A DNA stretch of 64,000 bases from 39-52-133 sp035531075 (GCA_035531075.1 DATKTO010000032.1:1-64000); one strand, 5' to 3'; shown: positions 53,747 through 63,099, counted from the first letter of the stretch. Translations and numbers: made by a program. The notes: generated by a model from the sequence alone, not told the origin.

Positions 53747-53814
53747 AGTCAGGCGCTGGTAGTGCCTGAATCTGCATGCCTGATTGACAGCCGTCCGAGT
53801 TTAAGAGGTTCACG

Positions 53815-54711
53815 ATGCGATTTACCACTGTGGTTGCCACCGAGCAACTGGCGCAACATCTCGATGATCCTGAGTGGATTGTGTTTGATTGCCGTTTTAC
53901 CCTGACCAATACCGAAGCGGGAGGTCTGGCCTACCAGCAGGGTCATATTCCGGGTGCGCGTTATGTGCATCTGGATAATGATATGTCCTCGCCGGTGACA
54001 GCCACCAGCGGGCGTCATCCTCTGCCGGATGTGAAAGTATTCAGCGAAAAACTCTCCGGCTGGGGCGTGGATAACAGCAAACAGATCGTGGTATATGACG
54101 ACAGTTTCGGCTCGATGGCGGTGAAAATGTGGTGGCTGCTGCGTTGGCTGGGTCATGACAATGTGGCCTTGCTGGACGGCGGATTGCCTAAATGGATGAA
54201 GCAAAAGCTGCCTATCAGCAGCGAACTGCCCAAGATTATCCCCGCAGAATTTGTACCGCATGTGCGTAGTGAAATGGTGGCGATTGCCGCTGAAGTTGAG
54301 CAGGCAAGGCAGGAGCGTTGCCGCCTGGTGATTGATGCGCGCCCGGAACAGCGCTTTGCGGGTGAACGCGAGCCTTTGGACAAGGTGGCAGGCCATATCC
54401 CCGGTGCGATCAACTGGGTGTTTGAAGAGAACCTGGATTTCGACGGCACCTATCTGCCGGCTGCTGAGCTGCGCGAGTCGTATTTAAAACTGCTGCATGG
54501 TGTTAAGCCGGAGCAGGTAATTCATACCTGCGGTTCTGGCGTCACTGCCTGCCACAATATGCTGGCGATGGAGATTGCCGGCTTGCCCAGCGGCAAGCTT
54601 TATGCGGGCTCCTGGAGCGAGTGGATTACCGATCCGTCGCGGCCGGTCGCGACGGGTGAGGGTCAGGAGCATCGTGCACATTTGACCAGCGAATCCCTTA
54701 GCTGCGGCTGA
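53815..54711 (+). CDS. sseA: Two-domain rhodanese (thiosulfate/3-mercaptopyruvate sulfurtransferase)
   Basis: A 298-residue protein with two rhodanese domains (about 5-130 and 155-280). The catalytic cysteine is in CGSGVTACHN near residue 240. The CGSGVTA loop is typical of 3-mercaptopyruvate-type enzymes (sseA), but thiosulfate activity is not excluded. AGAGG precedes the ATG. The gene has no obvious operon partner; the 68-bp stretch after it has no T-rich terminator. Confidence 0.88.
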   Translation: MRFTTVVATEQLAQHLDDPEWIVFDCRFTLTNTEAGGLAYQQGHIPGARYVHLDNDMSSPVTATSGRHPLPDVKVFSEKLSGWGVDNSKQIVVYDDSFGSMAVKMWWLLRWLGHDNVALLDGGLPKWMKQKLPISSELPKIIPAEFVPHVRSEMVAIAAEVEQARQERCRLVIDARPEQRFAGEREPLDKVAGHIPGAINWVFEENLDFDGTYLPAAELRESYLKLLHGVKPEQVIHTCGSGVTACHNMLAMEIAGLPSGKLYAGSWSEWITDPSRPVATGEGQEHRAHLTSESLSCG

Positions 54712-54779
54712 TTAATGCCGTGCAGCGTTGGCTGACCATCACTTTTCAATATCAGTGTCATTCAACAGAACATCACTGT

Positions 54780-54995
54780 TCATGCAATTGCTGACGCGCG
54801 AGCTTTGGCATCTGCACACCAGGCTTGCGCCCAGACTTTTGCTCTCGTCCGTTCTGCAGCGTCCAGCTTTGCTGCGGCAATTTGTGCAACCTGCCAGAAA
54901 CCATTGCGTGAAAGATCATCGTGAATTTGTGTGACTGCATCGCAGTCCTGTGCGCGCATGGCATCGCTCAGGGTATGTGCATGCTCTGTTAGCAA
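54780..54995 (-). CDS. Small helical protein of unknown function
   Basis: A possible 71-residue product with a TTG start at 54995, 22 bases after the stop of the ORF at 55017-55223. It is almost entirely helical and rich in Ala, Gln and charged residues, for example LSDAMRAQDCDAVTQIHDDL. No membrane segment, no known domain, and no clear ribosome binding site. It may be a real distal operon gene or a chance frame. Confidence 0.35.
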   Translation of the reverse strand: MLTEHAHTLSDAMRAQDCDAVTQIHDDLSRNGFWQVAQIAAAKLDAAERTRAKVWAQAWCADAKARASAIA

Positions 54996-55016
54996 TTGTT
55001 CGCGTAAGATTGCCGC

Positions 55017-55223
55017 CTAGCCTGCGATGATCTCTCTGATCGCACGGTGAGCAGGCGAATCGCGGTCTGCGGGTTGTGCGGTGGCGTTGACAAAAGTTTG
55101 CAGTGCGATCAGGGAGGCCAGTGCATGGCTGGTATTGCGCGCCTGCTGGATGGCGAACAGGCATTGTTCAAGTATTGTCTCTGGAGACAGTCGCAGCGAT
55201 ATGGTATTTGTCGGATTAGTCAT
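55017..55223 (-). CDS. Small helical protein downstream of the cob(I)alamin adenosyltransferase
   Basis: A 68-residue product from an ATG three bases after the pduO stop, so probably in the same transcript. It is helical, with an aliphatic middle (CLFAIQQARNTSHALASLIAL) but no membrane span. No family is recognised. Tight packing with its neighbours and codon use similar to theirs support a real gene. Confidence 0.5.
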   Translation of the reverse strand: MTNPTNTISLRLSPETILEQCLFAIQQARNTSHALASLIALQTFVNATAQPADRDSPAHRAIREIIAG

Positions 55224-55226
55224 AAA

Positions 55227-55778
55227 CTAATTATTGGACGCCGATCTTTGCCACAGGGTCTCGGCCTGACCCGCGCTGCGATTCAGCACGCGGCTCAGCA
55301 CGAACAGCAAATCAGACAGGCGGTTCAGGTAGGGCAGGCCGTGAGGCGGTGCCTCCTCGCTCTGCGCAAGGGCGACCAGTTCGCGTTCGGCACGGCGTGC
55401 AATGGTGCGTGCGATATGACACAGGCAGGCCACACGTGTTCCTCCCGGCAGGATGAATTCCTTGAGCGGCGGCAAGTCGGCGTTGTAATGCGCGATGGCA
55501 ATATCCAGCCTGGCGAGCTTGTCTTCAGTGAATGGCGACACCGGATAGGCGAGCGAGCCACCCAGATCAAACAGGTCGTTCTGCACCTGCAACAACAGGC
55601 CGCGTATGTCCAGCGGCAAGGTTTCGCATAACAGCAAGCCAATCTGGCTGTTGAGTTCGTCGACGGCACCGAGGCAATGTATGCGCATACTATCTTTGCT
55701 GACGCGCGTACCATCGGCCAGTCCGGTTGTACCCTTGTCGCCGGTGCGGGTCACTATTTTGCTGAGACGATTTGCCAT
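55227..55778 (-). CDS. pduO: Cob(I)alamin adenosyltransferase, PduO type
   Basis: A 183-residue enzyme that transfers adenosyl to cobalamin, giving coenzyme B12. The N-terminal ATP-binding segment TRTGDKGTTGLADG (about 10-23) and later signature RIHCLGAVDELNSQIG (about 32-47) are intact, with PGGTRVACLCHIARTIARRA near 110. GGAGG precedes the ATG, 18 bases after the DUF1841 stop. Confidence 0.92.
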   Translation of the reverse strand: MANRLSKIVTRTGDKGTTGLADGTRVSKDSMRIHCLGAVDELNSQIGLLLCETLPLDIRGLLLQVQNDLFDLGGSLAYPVSPFTEDKLARLDIAIAHYNADLPPLKEFILPGGTRVACLCHIARTIARRAERELVALAQSEEAPPHGLPYLNRLSDLLFVLSRVLNRSAGQAETLWQRSASNN

Positions 55779-55796
55779 TTTACCTCCGGGTTAAAT

Positions 55797-56219
55797 TTAC
55801 ATGCGCGCGAGGCAGGACAAATAGATCGCTGCATCGGGCGGGGTGCCAGTCCGCTGTGCCTGCCACAGCATTTCACCGAGGCACTCCATCATTTTGTGCT
55901 GCGCATCATGTTCTGACTGGTGATGCTCGGTGAGTCGCTGGAAGTGTGCACGTATCCCCCGTGGCTGGTCGATGGAAATCTGCTCCTCGATGGTGAGATG
56001 CATCATCAGGTGCAAAAAAGGATTGATCTCCCCGCTTTGTGGCGAATAGTCCTTGTTCTGGTAGCGCTGCGGATTTTCAAGCAGCTCATGATATTCAGGG
56101 TGCTTTGCAATCAGTTGGGTCACCAGATTTTCGAGTGGGGTTAGCAGCGTTCCCTCGCGCCGCTTGCGCCAGCTGTCGAACAGAAAATTGCGGGCATCAT
56201 CCCGGCTGGGGTTAAACAT
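55797..56219 (-). CDS. DUF1841 protein
   Basis: A 140-residue cytoplasmic protein of DUF1841, full length, with the typical start MFNPSRDDARNFLFDSW and the histidine-rich centre NPFLHLMMHLTIEEQ. Function unknown. It is coupled to nth by a one-base overlap (TGATG), so it belongs to the rsx-nth operon. Confidence 0.85.
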   Translation of the reverse strand: MFNPSRDDARNFLFDSWRKRREGTLLTPLENLVTQLIAKHPEYHELLENPQRYQNKDYSPQSGEINPFLHLMMHLTIEEQISIDQPRGIRAHFQRLTEHHQSEHDAQHKMMECLGEMLWQAQRTGTPPDAAIYLSCLARM

Positions 56220-56851
56220 CAGAATTCCTTCTTTTTATACTCGCACAAATTTTCGATCAGGCACTGGCCGCATTTGGGCTTGCGTGCCTGGCAGATATAG
56301 CGCCCGTGCAATATCAGCCAGTGGTGCGCGTCGTGCTTGAATTCGTCGGGAATAAACTTGAGCAGTTTCTTCTCAACTTCAAGCACGTCTTTTCCGGGTG
56401 CAATGCCGGTGCGGTTGGCGACGCGGAAGATATGTGTGTCCACCGCGATGGTGGGCTGGCCAAAGGCGGTGTTCAACACCACATTGGCAGTCTTGCGGCC
56501 CACGCCGGGTAGCGCTTCCAGCGCTTCGCGCGTGGGCGGCACCTCGCCGCCGTGCTTTTCCAGCAGGATGTTGCAGGTCTGTATGATGTGTTTGGCCTTG
56601 GTCTTGTACAGGCCTATGCGCTGCACATATTCACGCAGTTTTTCTTCGCCCAGATCCAGCATTGCCTGCGGCGTATTGGCGACCGGATACAGCTTGCGGG
56701 TGGCGGCATTCACGCTGATATCGGTGGCCTGCGCAGAAAGCAGCACGGCGATCAGCAGCTCAAACGGTGAATGAAACTCGAGTTCGGTGGTGGGGTGCGG
56801 GTTCTGCTGCTGCAGGCGCAAGAATATTTCCCGGCGCTTGGCTGCGTTCAT
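56219..56851 (-). CDS. nth: Endonuclease III
   Basis: A 210-residue DNA glycosylase/AP lyase for oxidised pyrimidines. The helix-hairpin-helix with catalytic lysine is LPGVGRKTANVVL (about 112-124), the catalytic aspartate in VDTHIFRV, and the iron-sulfur loop has cysteines spaced C-x6-C-x2-C-x5-C (CQARKPKCGQCLIENLC). The ATG at 56851 lies just inside the intergenic junction with rsxE; an ATG 63 bases earlier would overlap rsxE. Linkage to rsxE is the classical order. Confidence 0.95.
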   Translation of the reverse strand: MNAAKRREIFLRLQQQNPHPTTELEFHSPFELLIAVLLSAQATDISVNAATRKLYPVANTPQAMLDLGEEKLREYVQRIGLYKTKAKHIIQTCNILLEKHGGEVPPTREALEALPGVGRKTANVVLNTAFGQPTIAVDTHIFRVANRTGIAPGKDVLEVEKKLLKFIPDEFKHDAHHWLILHGRYICQARKPKCGQCLIENLCEYKKKEF

Positions 56852-56855
56852 GGTT

Positions 56856-57545
56856 TTAGGCGGTAACCGTGTTTGCTGCAGGTGCTTTGAGCGCCTTGGC
56901 TTTTTTCTCGGCACGCAGGGTCAGGTAGTTCTTGCCTGCAATTAACAGCCCCAGGCCGATGAATGCGCCCGGCGGCAGGACGGCGAATAGAAAGCCGTGA
57001 TAGTCCGGCACCACCGTTATTACCCAGCCCTTGGCCATGTCGCCCAGCGCCAGATCGAAGCCGGAAAATAAAGTGCCATGGCCGAATATTTCGCGCATGC
57101 CGCCGAGTATGGCAAGCACGGCAGTGAGCCCCATGCCCATGGCAAAACCGTCCACGGCTGCGGGCAGCACGGGATTCTTGCCGGCGAAGGCTTCGATACG
57201 CGCCAGCACGATACAGTTGGTCACGATCAGCGGTATGAATATGCCGAGCACAATGTAGAGGCTGTACATATAGGCGTTCAGCAGATACTGCACGACTGTG
57301 ACCAGCATCGCGATGATCAGGATATACACGGGTATGCGGATTTCATTCGGTACGAAATTGCGTATCGGTGAGATGGCGGCGCCGCTCAGCGTCATCACCA
57401 GGGTCGTGGCGAGGCCGAGGCTGACGGCATTCACCACGGAATTGCTCACTGCCAGCAACGGGCACAGGCCGAGCAGCTGCACGACGCCGGTGTTCTGCTT
57501 CCACAGGCCGTTGTGCAGAATATCTTTTACTTCCTGAAGCTTCAT
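56856..57545 (-). CDS. rsxE: Rnf/Rsx electron transport complex subunit E
   Basis: A 229-residue inner-membrane subunit with about six helices; the N-terminal GLWKQNTGVVQLLGLCPLLA includes one of the cysteines that ligate the intramembrane iron-sulfur cluster shared with subunit A. It overlaps rsxG by four bases. Confidence 0.95.
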   Translation of the reverse strand: MKLQEVKDILHNGLWKQNTGVVQLLGLCPLLAVSNSVVNAVSLGLATTLVMTLSGAAISPIRNFVPNEIRIPVYILIIAMLVTVVQYLLNAYMYSLYIVLGIFIPLIVTNCIVLARIEAFAGKNPVLPAAVDGFAMGMGLTAVLAILGGMREIFGHGTLFSGFDLALGDMAKGWVITVVPDYHGFLFAVLPPGAFIGLGLLIAGKNYLTLRAEKKAKALKAPAANTVTA

Positions 57546-58210
57546 TTTGTCCCCGCTTCCTGTTTTGAGGCACCTTTGGTATCGATTTCATTCTCTGCGA
57601 ACAAGCTGGCGCGGTTCTCTTCAGCATAGTGCAGCGCATTGTGCACCGCCTTAGCTACGGCGCGCGGAGTGATGGTCGCACCTGCCATGTAGTCGATCTG
57701 GCCGCCGTCCTTTTTCACTTTCCACTCGTCTTCGCCGTAGCGCTGGTGTGAGGTGCCTGCAAACAGGTTGATCCATTGATTCCTGGCAATGTCGATATAG
57801 TCGCCCAGTCCGGGCGTTTCCTTATGCGTGACAACACGAACACCGGTGATATTTCCAGCGTAGCTGATGGCCACGATCATTGCTATTTTACCGCTGTAAC
57901 CATCGGGTGCAATGGCTTCAAGCACGATGAGGGATGGCTGGCCTTTCAGGCGGCCGCGGTAGGCCACGGTGTCCTGCTCGGTGCCCAGCTGTGCGCTGGC
58001 CGGCACGGTGATGCTGTCCTTGATCAGCTCATTGTCATACAGTGACTGCGGCGCCACCTGGTTGATCAGTTGCAGTTTGGCTTTTTCTTCGCTTTGTGCA
58101 ATCAGCTCATAGGTGAGGTTGAAAGTGAAGGCCAGAATGGCGGTGCCGATGACGCTAAAAAACAGCAGGTTGAGCGCCGTTCTGAGCGTGGCTTTGGTCA
58201 GGCGCTTCAT
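57542..58210 (-). CDS. rsxG: Rnf/Rsx complex subunit G (FMN-binding)
   Basis: A 222-residue protein with an N-terminal membrane anchor and a periplasmic FMN-binding domain. The FMN attachment threonine lies in MAGATITPRAVAKAV (about 183-197), matching the family motif S/A-G-A-T-x-T. Four-base overlaps with rsxD and rsxE show translational coupling. Confidence 0.95.
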   Translation of the reverse strand: MKRLTKATLRTALNLLFFSVIGTAILAFTFNLTYELIAQSEEKAKLQLINQVAPQSLYDNELIKDSITVPASAQLGTEQDTVAYRGRLKGQPSLIVLEAIAPDGYSGKIAMIVAISYAGNITGVRVVTHKETPGLGDYIDIARNQWINLFAGTSHQRYGEDEWKVKKDGGQIDYMAGATITPRAVAKAVHNALHYAEENRASLFAENEIDTKGASKQEAGTK

Positions 58211-59229
58211 TTGTTGCCTTTCTTGCCGAACACCTTGGGCTGGGTGTAGGCATCGATCAGCGGCACACTGATATTCATCAGCAGGGTGGCGAAAGCCACG
58301 CCATCGGGGAAACCGCCAAACACGCGAATGATGTAGGTGAGGAAGCCTGCGCCGGCAGCAAAAATCAGCTTGCCGCGAAGGGTTGTTGGGCTGGTAACGG
58401 GATCGGTGAGGATGAAAAAGGCAGCCAGCATCGCCGCGCCGGAAAACCAGTGGAACAGCGGTGGAGCATAGTGGGAGGCGTCGTACAGATGAAATGCGCC
58501 TGCAGTGGCAAACAGGGCGGCCAGAAACGCGACAGGCAGGTGCCAGCTGATGATGCGGTTAGCCAGCAGATATGCTCCGCCAAACACAAAACCCAGCGCG
58601 ACCATCTCGCTGCCATGCCCGCCAAGGTAGCCGTAGATCGGCATCTGCAGGACATCCGCTGCTACGTGGCCGGAATGCAATTGCGTCTTCAGGGTATCCA
58701 GCGGTGTGGCCATGCTCACCGCGTCCAGCGTTACGCCCGACGGAAACTGGCCGCCGAAGATAAATTGCATTTGTTCCACAAAAGAAAGCTCAAGCTGCCC
58801 CATGCCCTGCGGCGAAATCCAGTGCGTCATGTAGACCGGGAAAGAAATGATCAGCACGGCGTAGCCTATCATCGCCGGATTGAACGGATTGTTTCCCAGT
58901 CCGCCATAAAGATGTTTGGAGATGCTGATGGCGAACATGGTGCCTACCACCACCAGCCACCAGGGTGCGAGCGGCGGAATGGAAAGCGCCAGCAGCCACG
59001 CGGTAAGCAGGGCGCTGTTGTCTTTAAGGAAGGGCAGGATAGGGCGGCGGCGCAGCTTCAGCATGGCTGCTTCGGTAGCCAGTGCCGTCACGCTGGCCAG
59101 GGTGATGGACACCAGAATCGCGGGGCCGAAATACCATACATACAAGGCAATGCCGGGCAGCAGGGCGAGCAAAACCTTGAACATGATTTCACGGACGCTG
59201 CTGGCATGGGTAATGAAAGGTGAGAACAT
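58207..59229 (-). CDS. rsxD: Rnf/Rsx complex subunit D
   Basis: A 340-residue membrane subunit with about ten helices. A covalent FMN site is likely at the threonine in AVSMATPLDTLKT (about 158-170). It works with subunits A and E as the ion- or proton-coupled core. It starts two bases after the rsxC stop. Confidence 0.95.
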   Translation of the reverse strand: MFSPFITHASSVREIMFKVLLALLPGIALYVWYFGPAILVSITLASVTALATEAAMLKLRRRPILPFLKDNSALLTAWLLALSIPPLAPWWLVVVGTMFAISISKHLYGGLGNNPFNPAMIGYAVLIISFPVYMTHWISPQGMGQLELSFVEQMQFIFGGQFPSGVTLDAVSMATPLDTLKTQLHSGHVAADVLQMPIYGYLGGHGSEMVALGFVFGGAYLLANRIISWHLPVAFLAALFATAGAFHLYDASHYAPPLFHWFSGAAMLAAFFILTDPVTSPTTLRGKLIFAAGAGFLTYIIRVFGGFPDGVAFATLLMNISVPLIDAYTQPKVFGKKGNK

Positions 59230-59230
59230 G

Positions 59231-60775
59231 TTATTCCTTATTCAGTCCTGCATCGGGGTGAGCAATCTCGCGGACCTGGGCGCGTAATGTGTCGATAGCG
59301 GCAGCATCGGTGCCGGGTTGGGCTGCCGCCGCAGCTTTGGCCGCAAGCGCCGCCTTTTCCTTTTGTGCCAGCTTTTCGGCCTTGTCCTGCTTGTCGCGCT
59401 CGATGCGCATCAAATGAAATTCGTGGCGTTCGCGCGCGAGATTGGCAGCTTCCTTTTCGCGCTCGTTGGCCCATATTTCGCTCTTGGCAAAACGGTAATA
59501 CTGCACCAGCGGAATACTGCTGGGGCACACATAGCTGCATGAGCCGCATTCGATACAGTCAAACAGGCTGAACTCCTGCGCCTTGCCGAAATTTTTGGAC
59601 TTGGCAAACCAGTACAGGTCTTGCGGCTGCAAATCAGCCGGGCACACCTCAACGCAGCGCGTGCAGCGTATGCACGGCATTTCCGGGAGGGGCGGCGGAA
59701 ACAGCGCAGGTGAAGACTCGATGATGCAGTTGGTGGCCTTGGTCACCGTCACATGATCCGATGGCAGTGGCACGCCCATCATCGGCCCGCCCATGATGTG
59801 GCCATTGGTGTCGGGTTTTGCGCCCGCCAGCGCGACCAGTTCATTTACCGGCGTGCCGATCAGCACTTCAAAATTCTGCGCATGCTGCACATTGCCGGTC
59901 ACCGTGACGATGCGCGAAATCAGCGGTTCGCCGTGCTCGATGGCGCGATGCGCGCTGTAGGCGGTGGCAACATTGAAGCATTGCACGCCCAGATCGGTGG
60001 AGCGCACACCCGCTGCAACCTCGATGCCGGTCAGTACGCGTATCAGTTGCTTGGCGCCGCCGCCGGGATAAATGGTGGGCACAGTGACCACTTCCATTCT
60101 GCTGAAATTATTTTCGCTCACCGCTTTCTGCATCGCGGCAATCGCTTCGGATTTGTTGTCTTCTATGCCGATCAATACCTCGTCCGCATCCAGCATGTAA
60201 CGCATCATCTCCGCGCCGCGCACGATCTCGCCGGCGCGTTCGCGCATCAGCATGTCGTCGCAGGTGATGTAAGGCTCGCACTCTGCACCATTCACTACCA
60301 GCGTGGTGACCTTGTGTTTGCCGGGGCGCAGCTTGAGGTCGCTGGGAAACACCGCGCCGCCCAGACCGACTACACCGGACAGGCGCAGCAGCAGGCGCAG
60401 TTCCTCGGGCGGAGTGGAAAGGTAATTGGTGCTGACGCGGGGTGCCCATTCATCGCGGCCATCGGGAAGCAGGGTGACGCACAAATCGGCCAGGCCGGAA
60501 GAATGCGCGACCACCTGCATGTCGATGGCTGTCACCGTGCCCGAGGTCGGCGCATGCACTGCGCTGGAAACACTGCCTTGTGGCATCCCAAACAGTTGCC
60601 CCTTCAGCACGCGGTCGCCCACTTGTACCGTGGGTTTGGCGGTGCTGCCCGCATGCTGGTGCAATGGCACGACCAGGCGGGATGGCAGACCTGCCTGGGC
60701 AATCGGCGTCTGCGTGGACTCTGTCTTGTGCGTGGGCGGGTGCACGCCGCCATTGAAGTGGTAGAGCTTTCTCAT
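59231..60775 (-). CDS. rsxC: Rnf/Rsx complex subunit C
   Basis: A 514-residue NADH/flavin-binding subunit. The N-terminus MRKLYHFNGGVHPPTHKTES is typical, and two ferredoxin clusters lie near 370-420 (CIRCTRCVEVCPADLQP and CIECGSCSYVCPSS). The C-terminal Lys/Ala-rich tail is much shorter than the long repeat tail of E. coli RsxC. The start at 60775 overlaps the rsxB stop by one base. Confidence 0.95.
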   Translation of the reverse strand: MRKLYHFNGGVHPPTHKTESTQTPIAQAGLPSRLVVPLHQHAGSTAKPTVQVGDRVLKGQLFGMPQGSVSSAVHAPTSGTVTAIDMQVVAHSSGLADLCVTLLPDGRDEWAPRVSTNYLSTPPEELRLLLRLSGVVGLGGAVFPSDLKLRPGKHKVTTLVVNGAECEPYITCDDMLMRERAGEIVRGAEMMRYMLDADEVLIGIEDNKSEAIAAMQKAVSENNFSRMEVVTVPTIYPGGGAKQLIRVLTGIEVAAGVRSTDLGVQCFNVATAYSAHRAIEHGEPLISRIVTVTGNVQHAQNFEVLIGTPVNELVALAGAKPDTNGHIMGGPMMGVPLPSDHVTVTKATNCIIESSPALFPPPLPEMPCIRCTRCVEVCPADLQPQDLYWFAKSKNFGKAQEFSLFDCIECGSCSYVCPSSIPLVQYYRFAKSEIWANEREKEAANLARERHEFHLMRIERDKQDKAEKLAQKEKAALAAKAAAAAQPGTDAAAIDTLRAQVREIAHPDAGLNKE

Positions 60776-61353
60776 CAGATTTGCGAACTTTTTATATTCA
60801 TTTTGTTGGCTGTAGCAACTGCAGCAGCCGGATACTGGAATTTCCAGGTGCTGATGTTTTCGCGGATCACGACCATGCTGATGCAATCCACCGGGCAGGG
60901 CGCCACGCACAATTCGCAACCGGTGCATTCGGATTCGATGATGGTGTGCATCTGCTTTGCAGCACCGGCAATCGCATCAACCGGGCAGGCCTGGATGCAC
61001 AGGGTGCAGCCGATGCAGATGTTTTCATCAATAAAGGCGACGGACTTTGGTTTGGGTGCGGCGGTATCTTCGCCGAAGGGGATGAAATCCCTGCCCAGCA
61101 GCTCTGCCAGTTTGCGGATGCCTTCCTCGCCGCCCGGCGGGCAGCGGTTGATGTCCGCTTCACCTGCGGCAATCGCGGTGGCATAGGGTTTGCAGCCGGG
61201 ATAGCTGCATTGCCCGCATTGTGTTTGCGGCAGTATGGCGTCGATCTTGTCGACCAGCGGATTGCCTTCCACCTTGAATTTGATCGCGGAAAATCCCAGC
61301 ACCGCCCCCAGCAGCAGCGCGAGGGCAGACATGACTAGCAGAGCGGTCAGCAT
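60775..61353 (-). CDS. rsxB: Rnf/Rsx complex subunit B
   Basis: A 192-residue iron-sulfur subunit with an N-terminal membrane helix, a four-cysteine motif (CGQCSYPGCKPYA, about 44-56) and two ferredoxin clusters (CIGCTLCIQACPVDAI, CTGCELCVAPCPVDCI, about 112-160). It passes electrons from RsxC to the membrane subunits. Confidence 0.96.
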   Translation of the reverse strand: MLTALLVMSALALLLGAVLGFSAIKFKVEGNPLVDKIDAILPQTQCGQCSYPGCKPYATAIAAGEADINRCPPGGEEGIRKLAELLGRDFIPFGEDTAAPKPKSVAFIDENICIGCTLCIQACPVDAIAGAAKQMHTIIESECTGCELCVAPCPVDCISMVVIRENISTWKFQYPAAAVATANKMNIKSSQI

Positions 61354-61390
61354 GCCGTTCCCGATCTGTACGTGGTTAATGCGATAGCCA

Positions 61391-61969
61391 TTACTTAACC
61401 AGCCCGGAGAACCCCATGAATGACAGGCTCATCAAACCTGCGGTAATCATCGCGATGGCCGAGCCTTTGAAGATGCCCGGAATATCTGCTCCATCCAGAC
61501 GTTCACGGATACCGGCGAACAATACCAGCACCAGCGAGAAGCCAATGGCGCCGCCCATGCCGAAAAATAGCGATTCGATAAAATTGTGCTTTTCCTGCAC
61601 ATTCAGCAGCGGAATGCCCAGTACCGCGCAATTGGTCGTGATCAGCGGCAAATAGATTCCCAGCACCTGATGCAACAGCGGGCTGGTTTTCTGCACCACC
61701 ATTTCGGTAAATTGCACGATGCCGGCAATCACCACGATAAAGGATAAGGTGCGCAGATACTCCAGGTGGAAGGGGGTGAGCAGGAAATGATCGATCAGAT
61801 AACTGCTGCCACTGGCCAGCGTGAGCACAAAGGTAGTGGCTGCGCCCATGCTGATCGCAGCTTCCAGTTTTTTGGATACCCCCATGAAAGGGCACAGGCC
61901 AAGAATTTTAACCATCACGATGTTGTTTACAAACACGGTGCTGATCAGTATGAGCAGGTAACTAGTCAT
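61391..61969 (-). CDS. rsxA: Rnf/Rsx complex subunit A
   Basis: A 192-residue membrane subunit with six helices, paralogous to subunit E; the cysteine in KILGLCPFMGVSKK (about residue 26) is the likely cluster ligand. First gene of rsxABCDGE-nth-DUF1841-pduO. A promoter must lie in the 140-bp gap shared with the divergent DUF4149 gene, but none is clear. The complex moves electrons between NADH and ferredoxin-type acceptors or resets SoxR. Confidence 0.95.
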   Translation of the reverse strand: MTSYLLILISTVFVNNIVMVKILGLCPFMGVSKKLEAAISMGAATTFVLTLASGSSYLIDHFLLTPFHLEYLRTLSFIVVIAGIVQFTEMVVQKTSPLLHQVLGIYLPLITTNCAVLGIPLLNVQEKHNFIESLFFGMGGAIGFSLVLVLFAGIRERLDGADIPGIFKGSAIAMITAGLMSLSFMGFSGLVK

Positions 61970-62110
61970 CTTTAAGTGTTATGCCGAGAAGACAATGATT
62001 ATCCCTTGTTTTCAATACAGCTTCAACCACATTGGACTAAATGAATAGGCCGGAGTTCAAAGCTAAATATCGGTTAGAGTAAGCATTTGAAATCAACTCG
62101 GCAAATTGAG

Positions 62111-62572
62111 ATGAAAAAATACTTTGATGGATTGGCCGTGTTGATCGCGACTGCCTGGGTAGGCGGGATGTGGATGGCAGGATATATCGCGGCGCCCGTG
62201 TTATTCCAAGCTTTGCCGGACAAGGGCGTGGCAGGTCTGCTGGCGGGCAAGCTGTTCGCCGTGACGGCCTATATGGGTATGCTGTGCGCCGTTTATTTGC
62301 TGGTTTACCACTGGGCGATCCATGGCAGGCAGGTTTTACGCCAGCGCGCGTTCCGGTTGACGATGTTTATGCTGCTGCTGTTACTGCTCGGGCAGTTTGG
62401 CATACAGCCGTTGCTGGCTGAACTCAAGGCGCAAGCCTTGCCGCTGTATGTGATGGAAAGCTCTGTTGCCGGGCGTTTCAGCTTTTGGCACGGTGCAGCG
62501 AGCATTCTCTACCTGCTGCAAAGTTTGTCCGGTGCCGCTTTGCTGTTAAAGATGTATGGCGGCAGGGAGTAG
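62111..62572 (+). CDS. DUF4149 integral membrane protein
   Basis: A 153-residue protein with four membrane helices (about 4-26, 42-64, 75-97, 130-150). The conserved start of this family is seen (LIATAWVGGMWMAGYIAAPVLF). Function unknown. The ATG at 62111 lacks a clear ribosome site; a TTG at 62087 is possible. It is divergent from rsxA. Confidence 0.75.
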   Translation: MKKYFDGLAVLIATAWVGGMWMAGYIAAPVLFQALPDKGVAGLLAGKLFAVTAYMGMLCAVYLLVYHWAIHGRQVLRQRAFRLTMFMLLLLLLGQFGIQPLLAELKAQALPLYVMESSVAGRFSFWHGAASILYLLQSLSGAALLLKMYGGRE

Positions 62573-62649
62573 GCCGTTGGTCATATTGCGCTCTTGGTTG
62601 GGGTGGGTTACTCTGCCAAAAATTGCCTCAATATCGATTGGAGAAGGTT

Positions 62650-63099
62650 ATGAAGTTTCGCACTCTATTTGCAGCGGCCGGGATCGCCACTTTGCTGTCG
62701 GCATGTGCACCCAGCATCCGCGGCACCATTCAACTGGTTGACGCGAATAACAAGCCCATCCCCGCTGCAATTGCATCGCCTGAAGGGGCGGTGGTTAACA
62801 TGATCAACACTTCAGCAGCCGTTGAGCAGGCATCCTATTCTGTGACGACCGCGGCTGATGGTAAGTTCGAATCGGCCAAGGATGTGATCAAGCAGGGGAA
62901 ATATCAGGTGGAGATCACCCACATCGGTTTTCAGACCGAAACCAGAACGGTGGATGTCGGTTCGTTTTCCAGCCCGACAGTGGATGTCAGCCTGCGCAAA
63001 ATTCCGGAAGGTCGGCGTAAATCGATCAGGGGTTCGCGTTCAGACGAAGATAAAATCGTCAATCCCGGTGAAGTCAATATACAGCCACCCAGCATGTAG
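62650..63099 (+). CDS. Lipoprotein with carboxypeptidase-regulatory-like domain
   Basis: A 149-residue lipoprotein: the lipobox LLSAC ends at C19, followed by a small beta-sandwich repeat (about 25-120) with the pattern DANNKPIPAAIASPEGA then TAADGKFESAKD and YQVEITHIGFQTETRTVDV, as in CarboxypepD_reg/PEGA-like surface domains. The C-terminus is basic, then polar. GAGAAGG precedes the ATG. It is followed by a second lipoprotein of similar fold, so the two may act together at the cell surface; no enzyme motif is seen. Confidence 0.7.
   Translation: MKFRTLFAAAGIATLLSACAPSIRGTIQLVDANNKPIPAAIASPEGAVVNMINTSAAVEQASYSVTTAADGKFESAKDVIKQGKYQVEITHIGFQTETRTVDVGSFSSPTVDVSLRKIPEGRRKSIRGSRSDEDKIVNPGEVNIQPPSM

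Noticed and set aside
59753..61186. 477-codon plus-strand frame opposite rsxC and rsxB
   Set aside because: It is antisense to two well-supported genes and spans their junction; composition is that of a reverse-frame shadow.
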